Positions 12,001 to 22,923 of a DNA stretch of 64,000 nucleotides are shown here, piece by piece. The position numbers were made by a program, and so were the translations under genes. Below the pieces are notes generated by a model. That model was not told the DNA's origin. It was given only the letters and a program-made list of their open reading frames with translations, and did not search any database. Source of the stretch: Bursaphelenchus xylophilus (taxonomy: Eukaryota; Nematoda; Chromadorea; Rhabditida; Aphelenchoididae); the NCBI GenBank assembly GCA_904066235.2, contig CAJFCV020000001.1, positions 5,332,001 through 5,396,000 of the forward strand, read 5' to 3'. The first letter of the stretch is position 1. Every line of letters begins with the position of its first letter.

Positions 12001-13233
12001 CATCTTGTAGAAGGAGTTGGAGGTGTGACCGGCTCGCTGAAATGCGTTGTAATTATATTTTAGTGGGTTAAAAAATCAAAATTTTATATCAACGACCTTA
12101 CACTAGCCACAAATCATCAATTTATTCATGTTTCTGTCTTTAGATTACATCCCAAATCCGAAAAAAATCTTCAAAACTAACCTGATAAAAGATGAATTTC
12201 AAGGTGACCATATCCCTGAGGACCTCCTTGGATAGCCTCAGCCTCCTCAAAATTCCCACAAACACGTCTTTTCTCCCCAATTCGCAGGCAAAACACTCCA
12301 GAATAATGTCGAGAACTCTGTTCGGATCCAAATTAAATTGCCCAATCAGCTGGCTGATCCGTACCCAGAGGGCGTCTTCCTCGATTGGGGTCAATAATTC
12401 GGTGATCAGCTTCGAGAAACCTTCAGATTCTTCACGGAGAAGGTTGAACTTGGTCTGTTTGTAACTAAAATTATATTACTTTAGGTACCAATGGTCAAAA
12501 AACTTCAAATAATGGCTCAAACAGAACCAAATATCGTATCTTATCGATCAAATCAAAGTTCAAATCTTCCTTTTGATGTCTAAAAATTTTGAAAACAAAA
12601 ATTTAAAAACAACTTACTATACTTTTGTCCTAGTTTTCACAATCTTCCCCTTGATTTCATTGGCTCCCATAGCTGGGCAATCCACTTTGAGGACATCTTC
12701 TGGGACAAACTGAAGGAAAAATAAAGTTTATTTCAAATTATGTCTAGTATAACATCAAAATTCTTACATTCTGAGCGATGGCCTTTCCCAATTCTATCGC
12801 TTTTTTGCTCTGATCTGCCGTCAAACTGATCAAGGATAGATTTCCGTAGACATCGCTGAGCTGAGATCGGACTAGAGGCTAAAAATAGACGAAAGTTATA
12901 TTATACTTGAAATTAAACTCAAGATTCGTCAAATTTTCATCAGAAATGGCATGTGTAACATAAATTAATATCAAATTTGCTCACCGAATCTATTGTTTTG
13001 ATATCCTCAATTGCATTGTTGATATCTCCATCATTCAGAATGACATTTTCCACTAAATCCATCAACTTTGTCGTAATTTCTGTGGAAACTGGCTCCTAAA
13101 AGTTGAAAAAGTCAATAAATTTACAACTCCTTACATATTCCTTAGGCTCTTCCATCTCCAAATCTTCGGTTTTATCCAAACTTTCGTCGATTCGAAGGGA
13201 AACATCTGCAGATTCGTTGGCATTTTCAGTCAT
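6094..13233 (-). CDS. thoc-2: THO complex subunit 2 (THOC2)
   Basis: Nineteen exons join in one frame to about 1516 residues (human THOC2 is about 1590). THOC2 is the scaffold of the nuclear THO/TREX complex coupling transcription to mRNA export. Diagnostic stretches, N to C: a region ending NLDPNRVLDIILECF (12182-12464); SRLPYHQRYRMYGRWK (10818-11043); IGRQLGKL (10542-10720); LAILMAQQRD and ARPIYWFRAQ (9380-9897); CVIPRAVFSEIDAVFCAKL (8561-8841); and GFPGFLTKIR followed by VCHKW (8291-8470). The last four exons (7837-8247, 6748-7107, 6509-6684, 6094-6265) are Lys/Glu/Ser-rich like the THOC2 tail. Start: ATG 13233, four bases after an AATTTAG acceptor, suggesting trans-splicing. Introns hold a TA-flanked MITE, a minisatellite and another inverted repeat. 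eIF3K lies 165 bp upstream on the same strand. Confidence 0.95.
7166..7303. repeat. Minisatellite of TTTTGTCCCCA units
   Basis: Seven imperfect copies of a 16-20-bp unit with core TTTTGTCCCCA and variable GGACG/AAGACG/CCCCGG linkers lie in the THOC2 intron 7108-7836. The run is strongly C-rich on one strand and T-rich between the C tracts. It is non-coding in context. Confidence 0.75.
7370..7735. repeat. Complex inverted-repeat element in a THOC2 intron
   Basis: Segments with core GGTACTATATAGCACGAGGT followed by AAATTAAGCCATAACRCGT occur in direct order around 7402-7512 and in inverted order at 7569-7730. The associated block GAAGCCCAGTACTTCTCAAA (about 7460) returns inverted near 7650-7670. 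The arrangement is an imperfect foldback with internal direct repeats, in the same intron as the minisatellite. It looks like a non-autonomous transposon remnant; no coding capacity was seen. Confidence 0.6.
9947..10126. mobile_element. 180-bp Tc1/mariner-like MITE in a THOC2 intron
   Basis: Terminal inverted repeats of about 30 bp start CAGGG at 9947 and end CCCTG at 10126. Inside, both read GTACCAATTT..GTGGCCCGATTT with a few differences. The element is flanked by TA on each side (9945-9946 and 10127-10128), matching Tc1/mariner target duplication. It is too short to encode a transposase and sits in the intron 9898-10165. Confidence 0.8.
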
Positions 13234-13398
13234 TTTCCTAAATTTTCTGTCAAACTGATTCGTATTTCCCATAGATATTAATCATGTTACATCAACATAT
13301 CATCCTGCGTGTAACAGCGACTAGCTTCAAACAATTTATTCTTTAAATTATCAAAGAAAAACAAATTTCATCCACGAATTTAACAAATTTCAACGGTT
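13234..13398 (-). promoter_or_regulatory. Short intercistronic spacer between eIF3K and THOC2
   Basis: Only 165 bp separate the eIF3K stop (13399) from the THOC2 start (13233) on the same strand. The spacer has a minus-strand AATAAA at 13335-13340 and the THOC2 trans-splice-like acceptor at 13238. This arrangement (poly(A) signal, about 100 bases, acceptor) is what nematode operons with downstream spliced-leader addition look like. Confidence 0.6.
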
Positions 13399-14537
13399 TC
13401 ACAGCTGATTTGACATCTGCAGGACCTCCCGGCACTCTGAAATATTAATTTAGGTAACAAACAACATCTCTATTACATGTTACACCCATTTCGACCGAAA
13501 TTTTTGGAAAAACTTACGCTCAAACTTGACTCTCTCTTCGACATTCCTGCTCTTGATAGTGGCATCATGGTTCTTGATGAAGTAAGATCCGTCAGATCTC
13601 TTCTCCCATTTGTAATGTCGAGCATAGCCTTGGCATTCACTGTCTAAAGAGAGAAACATGAACAATACAAATCAAACCTACCGGAAATACCACCAAGAAG
13701 ACGCTTCAACTGAGTGGCATCAATGGTTTGGAAGGTAGCCGAGATCACAGAGCAGACATCTAGAAACAGAATTACATTCAGTTTGATATCTCCAAGTACA
13801 ACATTAAATAATAAGAAGCTGCTTACAATGACGTATGGCATCTTCAAATCCCTTAATTGGCTCCAGAAGCTTCTTAATTTCCTCGGGATTCTTGAACTTC
13901 TCTTCAGGAGAACCAGATGGAACATATTCTCCATGCACCAGCTTCCAGAAAACACTGAAATTGCAGGATTCCAATAACGCGCCAACATCCATAACCTTTC
14001 GGAGATCCTAAAACAGAAATGTGATAACATCACAGGTTTGCACAAATGAACAATGAGGTAAGGATGCCAAGCGTAATATACTCACGGGAGAACTCGCCCA
14101 TTTAGCGTCAATCAAGTATTTAGCAAGAGCATAATCGTTTCTGGGAAATACCATCATAGTCTTCAACAAAACATCGCGAACAAACTCTTCGTTGTAGCTG
14201 AAAATAAATAAATGATATTATACATGACGATGAATAATAAGAATCTTCGTATTTGGACACAAAAAACAATAAAATGGCACCTCCAAGCAAATATTGAAAA
14301 CTTTAGGTCCTCCACCCTCTAAAAGCCAAAAGAAATCAACAAAAACTTCACCTACCTCTTTGGATTGAGCTGATACAGCTTCAAGGTGGTCAACAAAATA
14401 TCCTTATCGTAGGTATCCTCCTTAATCATAGCTGTGATACATTCCTGAAGAGGAGCAATGTGGTTAGGGTTATAACGATTGACTCCACGGATGTCGTCAG
14501 CCAATTCCTCTCTCAGAACTTCAAATCGGCTAGCCAT
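13399..14537 (-). CDS. eif-3.K: Eukaryotic translation initiation factor 3 subunit K
   Basis: Six exons (14356-14537, 14086-14197, 13827-14007, 13682-13759, 13518-13643, 13399-13436) give 238 residues; human eIF3k has 218. It is a small PCI/SAC3-type helical subunit of the cytoplasmic eIF3 complex, which assembles the 43S preinitiation complex. Matching landmarks are RYNPNHIAPLQECI near residue 24, LKLYQLNP near residue 55, LESCNFSVFWKLV and IKGFEDAIRH in the third exon, TFQTIDATQLKRLLGG, and a tail with YKWEKRSDGSYFI. Splice phases close cleanly at each join. The final exon adds a short tail ending SNQL. It appears to be the first gene of the candidate eIF3K-THOC2-UGDH-A operon, and shares a 464-bp divergent upstream region with the gene at 15002. 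Confidence 0.93.
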
Positions 14538-15001
14538 TTTCAGAGTTTTAAATATTTTTAATAACCTAAAAAATAAATCATAAAATACACAAACAAAATA
14601 GTTAAAATTAATGAGCAAAGAGCTAGAAAGTGTATATTAGATGTAAAATCGAGTGGAAAAGAGTAAAACAACGAAAAAAATTTTGTGGGACAATTTCCAA
14701 AAAGAAAAGAGAGACTTGACCCAAACTGACAAAGATGGGTCAAGTTTCACTTTACATTGTAAATCGCTCAAATATCACAATTTTGACAGAAACTTGTTCA
14801 GGATGTAGGTCTAATTTTTATAGGCCAGATATTGGCTAGGTTTTTTAATGCTATTTTGGTGTTAAAACCGGTTTGCGTGACTTCAAATTTTCGTATTTTA
14901 AAATTATGCAAATTTTCTCAATCCAAAAACTCTGAAAATGGGAGATCTCTGGAATACGGTCACTCTAGAGAGATCAGTATTGTTGTGTGGTTGTGGAAGA
15001 G
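14538..15001. promoter_or_regulatory. Divergent intergenic region, probable bidirectional promoter
   Basis: The 464-bp AT-rich gap lies between the eIF3K start (minus) and the membrane-anchored repeat protein (plus). No gene or RNA was recognised inside. Promoters for both genes are expected here, but I could not identify a specific element. Confidence 0.4.
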
Positions 15002-16622
15002 ATGTCCGATGTCATTATTATTGGAGTCGTCGGCGGATCGTTTCTCATATCGCTGATTCTGAATATCTCGGCATGGTTTATTCTCTGGAGAGTCGTTGAT
15101 GTAAGTGTATTCCTTTGTAAACTTTATTCGGCCTTTGTCTTTTTTGTTTACGTAAATTTTAATTTTTTTGGATTGTACGTCATGGATAATATAATTTTTT
15201 CCCGGATCATACAGGATATGCTTTTAGTCATATGTTCGAATGAAATTATGGATTAACAAGCTGAATTATGGAAGACAGTTGTTGGATGTGCGCACCTTGC
15301 CGAGGTTGGCGCTCCGTTTTTCCGCCGGTCTTGCTGGATTCAGTATGAAGGATTTGGAGGACGAAAGGGATACCGAATTCAAGAGATTCACACTCAGAGA
15401 GGTCAGTTTTGCTCTCTTGTTATTAGACTATACCATACTCTGTCGGACATTTTATACGATGAAACGTTTCAGAAATTTTTGACTTTTATCGTATAAAATG
15501 TCACCTGTTTGAGACAGTTATGATTTTATAAGACGAAAAGTTTTAGTTTGCCTTCCTTGGTGGATCCACTGAAGTTGACAAGTTCTTGCGCGAAAGTCTG
15601 ACCCTCTTCGAAGCCCCGAAAGCCCAGGTCGACGTCTGTTCCAACTTCAACTGCATCGGCGGCGGCGGACCCAAAGCCCAAGCTAATAAGGAGGAAATAA
15701 AGTCAGCCATTGAACCTGAGGCAAACAAGAAGGGTGGCGATGATGTGAAATCAGCTGTAGCGCCGGCTCCAGAAGAGGAGAAAAAGGTTGCCGATCCTTT
15801 CAAAAGACCTGAAAAAATGGGAAAAGCCGAAGCAAAAGATCCACAATATCAGGTGAGAATTGGAGAGAACAGAGTAGAGACTGTAGAAATGATAATTTGA
15901 TATCATTTTAGACTCTTATGGGACTCCATAATGACGTTTTTGACACCAAACCCACTGGTATCGGTATCAAGGCTCCAGAACACAAAGGAAAAGTTGATGC
16001 CAAAGACCCACAATATCAGGTAGCGTGTTGTAAACCATTCTTACCTGTTTTTAGACACTTGCCGGATTGATGAATGACGATCTCTTTGCCCCGAAAGGAG
16101 GGGCGAAAAAGAAGTTTAAGGCCCCAGGGGATGTGAAGGTGGCCGATGGAAAAGATCCTCAATATATGGTGAGTGGATTGCTGTAATAGAGAGATGATGG
16201 GCCAACAGTTGGTGTAAGTTGTTCTGCTTTTAGACTCTGGCCGGAATGAACAACGACGAAGCCTTCAAAAAGGAAGAAAAGGAGGCCAAGGAGGAGAAGA
16301 AAAAATTCAAGGCACCCACTGACGTGAAGGTCGCCGATGGAAAAGATCCTCAGTATATGGTGAGTGGAGTCACTATTAGGATTGGGAATTAAAATTACAT
16401 TGTTTTTTTTACTTGGAGGTTCAATAATTTATATTGTTTTAGACCCTGGCTGGTATGAACAATGACGACGCTTTCAAAAAGGAGGAGAACAAAGACGAGA
16501 AGAAGGACAAGAAAGATGAGAAAGACAAGGATAAGAAGGATGAGAAGGAGAAGGACAAAAAAGAAGGGAAAGAGAAGGAGAAATCAAAGCGCAGCAAGAG
16601 AAGTCAGAAGGAAAAGAAGTGA
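15002..16622 (+). CDS. N-terminally membrane-anchored protein with exon-encoded tandem repeats
   Basis: Seven exons (15002-15100, 15228-15401, 15547-15852, 15912-16019, 16055-16168, 16234-16359, 16443-16622) all have lengths divisible by three and join in phase 0, giving 367-368 residues. Residues about 4-30 form one hydrophobic segment (VIIIGVVGGSFLISLILN...), so the rest is probably cytosolic. Exons 4-7 each start with TL(A/M)G(L/M)xND(D/E/V)xF and exons 3-6 each end with (A)KDPQY(Q/M), so each exon is one repeat unit of 36-42 residues. The tail of exon 7 is extremely Lys/Glu/Asp-rich. AATAAA lies at 16635-16640, 13 bases after the stop. I do not recognise the family; the duplication of symmetrical exons is plain in the sequence. 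Confidence 0.85.
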
Positions 16623-16634
16623 ATATTTGGTTGA

Positions 16635-16640
16635 AATAAA
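16635..16640 (+). terminator. Poly(A) signal of the exon-repeat gene
   Basis: A canonical AATAAA lies 13 bases after the stop at 16622. Confidence 0.7.
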
Positions 16641-16843
16641 GTATTTTTATGTTTTTAAAATGATAAATTCGATAAATCCTAGCAGACCAGAGTCCAGCAA
16701 GCTCTATATTTGCCATTTCGTTCAGAAAATTTTGTTTAGACCTGTCGAAAATATGATTTTTTATTAGAAGCTTATTTACTACGTATTTTAAAAAATTAAA
16801 AATGAGGGTGTATGTACAAAATATGTCGTAACAAGGAGTTGGG

Positions 16844-17352
16844 TTAATATCTTGTAGCAATCAGTCGACCCAACGCGAAGAGGCCAGCTCCCACCAATAG
16901 AACCAAAACTACCGCGAAGAGGACACTAAAACAATATAAAATCATTATTTTTGATAGTGAAATTAAGTCAGTTTTATGAAAACTGATGTAAAACAAACTT
17001 ACATGGCCCAGGTCTCAAACTGAAAGCAACATTCGAAGGGATAATCCTCGCAGCATATCCAATAATGGAGGAATGAGCCCGATCCACATCTAAAGTAAGA
17101 TATTTTGATGACTGAAGAGTTAAAATTATGTACATTTATAGGTCTAAATTTAAGTTTTAAGAGGGCAGTAATCTGCTTGAGATGTAGTATTTAATTTTTT
17201 GTTAAATTAACTTACACTTCTCCGATCCCGGCATATCCGGGGATAACTCCGGGTAATCCGGACAATCCGGGGCTAAGAGGGCACGAAAATACAGATTGAC
17301 GGGCAATGATGGCTGGGATAGATGATAAAAAAATGGCGAGGAGGGTCAGCAT
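16844..17352 (-). CDS. Small Cys-rich type I membrane protein
   Basis: Three exons (17216-17352, 17003-17089, 16844-16925) give 101 residues in a continuous frame. Residues 1-17 look like a signal peptide (MLTLLAIFLSSIPAIIA). A Gly/Pro-rich spacer follows, then a short Cys cluster (WICCEDYPFECCF). A strong transmembrane segment (IVLFAVVLVLLVGAGLFAL) ends in a short basic tail RLIATRY. The layout resembles the VOPP1/Shisa-like group of small Cys-rich single-pass proteins, but I cannot assign it to a family with confidence. It is convergent with the repeat protein at 15002-16622; only 221 bp separate the two stop codons. Confidence 0.8.
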
Positions 17353-19381
17353 TCTGAAACGATATTATTTCAGAGGCAAGAAATACCGGTAAAATACGAA
17401 TAGATCGTTGATGAATATTTTATGCAAAAGACATGTGGTAATTAATTCTGGAATGCTATTTAGCGCCGGGTATTACGGTTTAGCTTCTAAATTCTTAATT
17501 TTCTAATAATGTTTTGAGAGAAATCATCAAAAATTATATTGCACTAGTAAGCAAGTAGTCGAAATTTTTAATATCTGAAGTACAAAAATCTCTGCAACTG
17601 TTGCTCAATAGTCCATTAAGGTATAAACAATGTAATTTCACGGTTGTCCGCTCAGATTCTACCAGAAATTTGCCCAGAAATCCCTTCGCATTAAATATTC
17701 CTCCAATTTTCGGCCATAATTTGAGTAAAATTCAGATAAAGATAAAAGCCCCCAACTGGAGATTCTCATGCCCCGAGGGCTCTTTTATCCCCTTTGACCT
17801 GCGTCAACTTTATTACGCGTTTATTACTCGTTTCTCAGCCACTAAATTGTAAAAGAATTTGGTCGTAAAAGCGATGGAAAAGAGGCGATGACCACCGAAG
17901 CGATGAATGGACATTCACCGACTAAACCGAATTTAAATACTTGACTGAATGGAGGCGACGATCCACGAAAAAAGTGCGACATAACATAAAAAGTTGGGCG
18001 ATGACTAATATTGCATTGCATTGGATGGGGATCACATTCTTGGATGTCAAGGTCACGGGAGCTGGACTGGTTTTGAGGGGTTACGTCATCGGGAATCAGG
18101 GAAAATGTATGACAAGTTTTGGAAAAAGTAATATCAAAACTTGGAGATGATTTTGATGATCTTGATATTGTTCATGATGGATACATAACATGTTTCATTT
18201 TGACGTAGGAAATTAAATTTTAAAGTAGGAAACATTGAAGAAAGCTCGGAAATTTCTCTAACAATTACGTCATTGTTGAAGGATTGAGCAAAATAAATTT
18301 TTTGTTTTAAATCAGTAAAATCTAGGATTACAAGGAAATTATTTATTTCTGACAGAATCTCAAAAAAAGTTTCCGATTTTTATGAAAATTGGCAAAAATT
18401 AGGATCAACATTCGTCTACGAAACATGCCACATTTTCTGCCTTAATTTTCTCCCAAAAAATCGCCTTAGAATTCCAATATCATCCCTCAAATGCACAAGT
18501 CCCAAGCCCTGTAACTACTCCCCTTGCTCCCCCTCTCCCTGAAAGTATAGACTTTATGATCAGAGGCCGTTTTTACTTTTACTTTTTCCACTGTTACCCA
18601 CCCCTCAAACAGTTTTTTTTATCCATCGGAAATCCCCCCAAATCAGTGGCTTTACTTTCCCCATAATAACAGTGCTTTCACGCTTCGGATATTCACGCCT
18701 TTTTGTGTGTTTTCGAAATAAAAACGTGAACAGGACATAGAATAGTAATAATGGAAAGGCGAAGGAAGGTATTCTGGAAGGTGGTTGGGTTTGATGACAT
18801 TTTTTGAGGACAAAAGGGAAATTTTATGGGAAGATAAGGCAAATATTGGGGAAGTAATAAGAAAGTGATCAGAATGGAGAAAAATAATGATTCGGATTGG
18901 GTCCATAATTGATTTCTGAAAATTTTAGATCGCGCTTTGCAGAAGCAACGGAGATTTTCAATCGTCTTTTCACACGAGGAACCAGATTTTTTTGTCATCA
19001 AAAAATGCAAAATTTTCTAAAATCAAAAAAATGTAATCCTTCAATTTCACGGCTTTCTGGGAAAACTGTCCAAGTCATACCGCAACAAATCCTCTCTTTG
19101 TTTGACTCCGGATTTCCCAGCTATTATATACATTTGATACCCCTCCGAATGTCCATTTCTTGACTTTCTGACTCCTCCAGAGTTTACCCATTTAATTACC
19201 GGTCAACGGGGGATTTCCTCCTTTGGCGGAGGGGATTTGTGCGCGCAGAAATGGGCGGTTATTACATAAAAGTCTAGTCCAATATCCAAAAATTTATAAA
19301 TAAAAACACAACTAAGATTACAAATGGGCAATTTGAGATCAACAACAAGTATACTTGCTCAGTGAATGGTCGGTAAGGCGG
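17353..19381. other. Intergenic region
   Basis: About 2 kb of AT-rich DNA. A fragment resembling the 454-894 foldback element lies near 18932-18970 (TCGCGCTTTGCAG). Short open frames at 17601-17852, 17941-18150 and 18909-19163 lack splice support or recognisable motifs. No gene was called. Confidence 0.5.
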
Positions 19382-20354
19382 CTACGAAGGCTTGGAGTCA
19401 TTTTCGGAGATCAGATCAAGGAGAAGTTGATGGTTCAATTTCTCACTGAAGGCGTCGGATAATTTGATCAATTCCTGGTTATTTGTACTGTTCACGTATC
19501 GAATCAGAGTTGAACACGCCTGCAGGGCTTCAGCGGCCGTGGGTGGAGGAGGTTCGGCCGTTTCCAAAGTGGATGTCTCTTGGGTAATCTCACTCTCCAG
19601 GCGATCTATGCCCTCCTGGATGGTGGAATGGACTAGTAATTCGTTGTGTGAGATGTTCACTTCATCTTCTTCGCTCTCGTTCCTGGGATTCAACCATTCT
19701 TGAAGTTCCTCGGAAGGCTGAGGAATCGCTTCTTCCTTCTCGGAGGTCTCGTTTTCTTCATTTTTGGGGCGAAAAGCGATGCCAAATCGTTTCTTAAAGC
19801 CTCCCAACCATCCAGAACTTGCTCTAAAGTCCGAACTTCCCATTCGCTCAGCAATTTCTTTGGCTTTTATCTGAAAAATGTTGAAATAATCACAACATTT
19901 ATATTATACTAGACAAAACAGATGTCTAAACCTCGAAAACAGCGAATTTTAGCCCCTAAAAAATAATTTAACCCACCTTGAGCTCCTCTCCACCAATCTG
20001 CACATCATTATCCTTGCAATACTTGTAGTACTCGTACAATTCCCCCTCCAAATATCCGTATTTGGCCTTGGTCATCCGTTTTTTCCTGAATCCTCCATGT
20101 TGCAACGCGGTCAAGATCTCTTCCGACCGCTTCGTTATGCACAATATTGTAGAACGGGGAAGGTCGAAGTGCTTCTTCAGATCGTTCAAACTTTTCCCCG
20201 CCAAATGTCCAAGGATTATATCTCGCTTGAGCTGCATCGAGATGGAACGCCGCTTCTTTGGGACCTTCTCCGTCTTATCTGGGAGTTGAAAATGGTGCTG
20301 GGGCAAGGTGGAGATGGCGCTAATCTTGAGATCCAGCGGAGCTGTGTCGCCCAT
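19382..20354 (-). CDS. CENP-B/Tigger-type DNA-binding protein without DDE domain
   Basis: Two exons (19977-20354 and 19382-19870, phase 0) give 288 residues. Residues about 37-85 form the first helix-turn-helix of CENP-B-like proteins (MQLKRDIILGHLAGKSLNDL.. PRSTI). Residues about 100-155 form the second, CENP-B-type HTH, with the diagnostic FRASSGWLGGFKKRFGI. In pogo/Tigger transposases a DDE catalytic domain would follow; here an acidic, Pro/Ser-rich tail of about 130 residues follows instead, so it cannot transpose. Start: ATG 20354, one base after a TTCCTTCAG acceptor, suggesting trans-splicing or a non-coding first exon. The most likely reading is a domesticated transposase-derived DNA-binding factor. 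Its binding site is unknown. It lies 11 kb from the 159-bp satellite. Confidence 0.85.
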
Positions 20355-20744
20355 GCTGAAGGAAAATATGACCAAAGATTTGGGGGAAACTGTTGGGATA
20401 ATGCCAAAAGTAGATCTAAAATACGGTCATGGGAACAAATAAAGACTCAAGATATACTGCATTGGTCATAACCAATAAATTTCCTATCGAATAAACCCGA
20501 AAAAAGGCATTTTTTATTAGCAACAGCCAAGAGGAATACAATTTATGTCATAATCACGGAGTAACGTAATCAAAAAATTAAAGAGATCAAAAGATATGCC
20601 GGAATTGAGTCAGTTATTGGCTAATTACGTCATAGAATCATCGGAATCGTGTTGTCGCGTCCTTTACTATTCATAGGCATAGATAATGGCAATGGGGAGC
20701 CATACATAACATATAGGAGGCCCTCTTGTCCATCGCTTTTTAAG

Positions 20745-22170
20745 CAATATCATCAAGTCCGGGAAAGTCGTCCAATGCCCTCAGTATTCGCTAAAATGAA
20801 GATTTCATAAATTTCAAACGATCAAATCCCATTATGCATATTATGACAGGTAATTTCAAATTCTTAACTGGGAAATGAATCAAAATATTATGATGCATAT
20901 AAAAAATAAGAAAAGTCAAAACTTGTCCACAAAAACAAGTTTGTAATACTCACCATTTGCTGCCATGATGATCGTACTGTCATCTCTGTTCGGGACCATC
21001 TCAATGCTCATCGAAACAGCATCAGTTTGCACCAGTTCTAGGCCAATATTCTCCATGATACGTCTTTAAAACCGGGGTAAAATAACATCGCGATAATGAC
21101 GGCCAGGCTACAGTTTGGCTGAAGCAGACGGCGCGGTCAAAAAATTCTTGAAACCAGGTGTGTGGACCATATTGAAGTCAAAAGTTATGCTCAGTAACAA
21201 GGCCAGGACATTCTCTTCCAACGATCAGATGAGTCACTCGAAACTGAAAAAATGGATAAAAATCAAAAAACGGAAGGCATAAGATAAAAAATTTTTATAT
21301 CGGAATGCAACTTCAAACTTGATTTTCTAATAGAATGAATGTTTTTTACAAAATTCAGCAGCTTTTTTTACCATAACATGTATTTTCTGTCCAAAAAAGT
21401 CAAAAAACGGCTTCTCTTTAAATTTAACTCCATTATAACGACAGGTCACCATGACGACGCAAATTTTTGAATCCCCATAGTGTCCCTCTCACAATTCTTG
21501 GTTTATCCCCCATATTTGGATCTACTTTTATATTGCACTTGACGTTTAAAAAAGTCACCAAAAAAAAAAAAAAAAAAACGAAGGCGAAAACAATCTCACA
21601 ATCGTCAGATTCAAATTAAATTCCCAAAACGAAAATAAAGCCGACCTGAATGCTTGGAAGCTCTGTTTAACGTCGAATTGAGCTTCTTCTCCGGCCGTAC
21701 CATCGGAGTATTCACTGGTTCTTGATTTAATGCCAGGCCATGGCCAGGATCTTCACCGTGAATATTTACATCCACATCCCATTCAAATCCAGATCCAATC
21801 CTTCCCAATACCTTTGTATCTTCATTTTGATGCCCTTAACTTCCCAGCAAGTCTTCTAATCAAATCTTCTTGTCCATAAATTCATACTGATCTTGTTGTC
21901 CTTGAGCTGACGCTGGATTGTCAAAGAACCGAAGAGTCCGTCCCCGATCAGTCCTGATGTCAAGACCAGGACGAAAAGGCCTCAAATAGTGTGGTAGGGT
22001 GGATTGGTGGAGCCTCCAGGCTTGATGTGGACCTTATATTTACATCCGGGCTGAATACAGGTAAAACTCAGTTTTCTTTGATGTAAAATGCACCATATTT
22101 GGATGTGAACGAGGCTAAAATAAAGTTTATAGAATAGAGAATAAAATAAGAGATCTCTAACATCCAAAAA
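20745..22170 (-). pseudogene. Degenerate multi-exon gene, family not recognised
   Basis: Several protein-like minus-strand segments follow each other but do not join in frame. About 22110-21860 reads CKYKVHIKPGGSTNPPYHTI, then an in-frame TGA, then GLFVLVLTSGLIGDGLFG. 21808-21640 reads GRIGSGFEWDVDVNIHGEDP with a stop just upstream. 21240-21110 reads VTHLIVGRECPGLV, with a shift needed before the next stretch. 21062-20950 reads ENIGLELVQTDAVSMSIEMV and ends at a plausible GT donor, followed by a short terminal exon ending about 20745. Interrupting stops and shifts suggest a pseudogene. A run of about 20 A lies at 21559-21578. I cannot name the ancestor. Confidence 0.45.
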
Positions 22171-22780
22171 TCAGTGGAACTAGTCGCGAATTACGTGAAA
22201 ATCGGCTTTCATCAAGAAAAATCTGCATAAAATCTTCCAAAAATTCAAAAAAAAAACCAAAAATTGCGCGCGAAAAGTTCGAAAAATTGAGGGAAACAAT
22301 TGGAATTGTGTTTTACGAAAGATTTGGCTCTGTTTTTCTTACTAATCTCGACCATTTTTTAGAGAAGTCCTTTCAAATCTGTCAATTCCGCATGCAAAAA
22401 AATAACTTTCGCCCGGAAAACGTAAACCGTCCGAAGCACGGAGAAACGAAATGCACGGAAGAGGAGGGAGCGACTCGAAGCGGTGGTATAGGCAGACAAA
22501 AGAGACCAGGGCTCTGCACAGCGACACGCCACCCCACTCTCTCGTTCTCCGTCTCTCCAAAACGAGTGAAAGGTCGCTATACGGAGGGTTTTCTCGGGGT
22601 CGGTATGGGAAATCTTTGTGTTTGTGAAGAAGAAATTGGGACGGTGGAGAAACAAAGGGTACGAATGATGGGTAGAGGAGACGACAAATTACAGTTCAAG
22701 TCCAAAAATTTGTATTATCCTTGAAATAAATATTTTCTAACTTTCATGCCCAACTTTCAACGTTATTAATGGACTTTATT
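22171..22780. other. Intergenic region downstream of UGDH-B
   Basis: A GC-richer patch (22420-22690) with purine-rich tracts is open on both strands over about 300-430 bp but shows no motif or splice structure I can support. A minus-strand AATAAA at 22775-22780 is a likely poly(A) signal for UGDH-B, about 144 bases beyond its stop. Confidence 0.4.
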
Positions 22781-22923
22781 CAATAAATTACGCTAAATTA
22801 TTATGTAAAAGTCTATTTTTGATATGAAAATCGTCGTTAATCACCATAAAAACGGACTGCTAGTGACGGGAATGGGAAAGTTGTGGACTTGTGAAGATAG
22901 GAGCTTGTCAATGGACCCTTGTT

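Noticed and set aside
22287..22724. 145-codon plus-strand frame
   Set aside because: The opposite strand is also open here, the composition is purine-rich, and there are no motifs or splice support.
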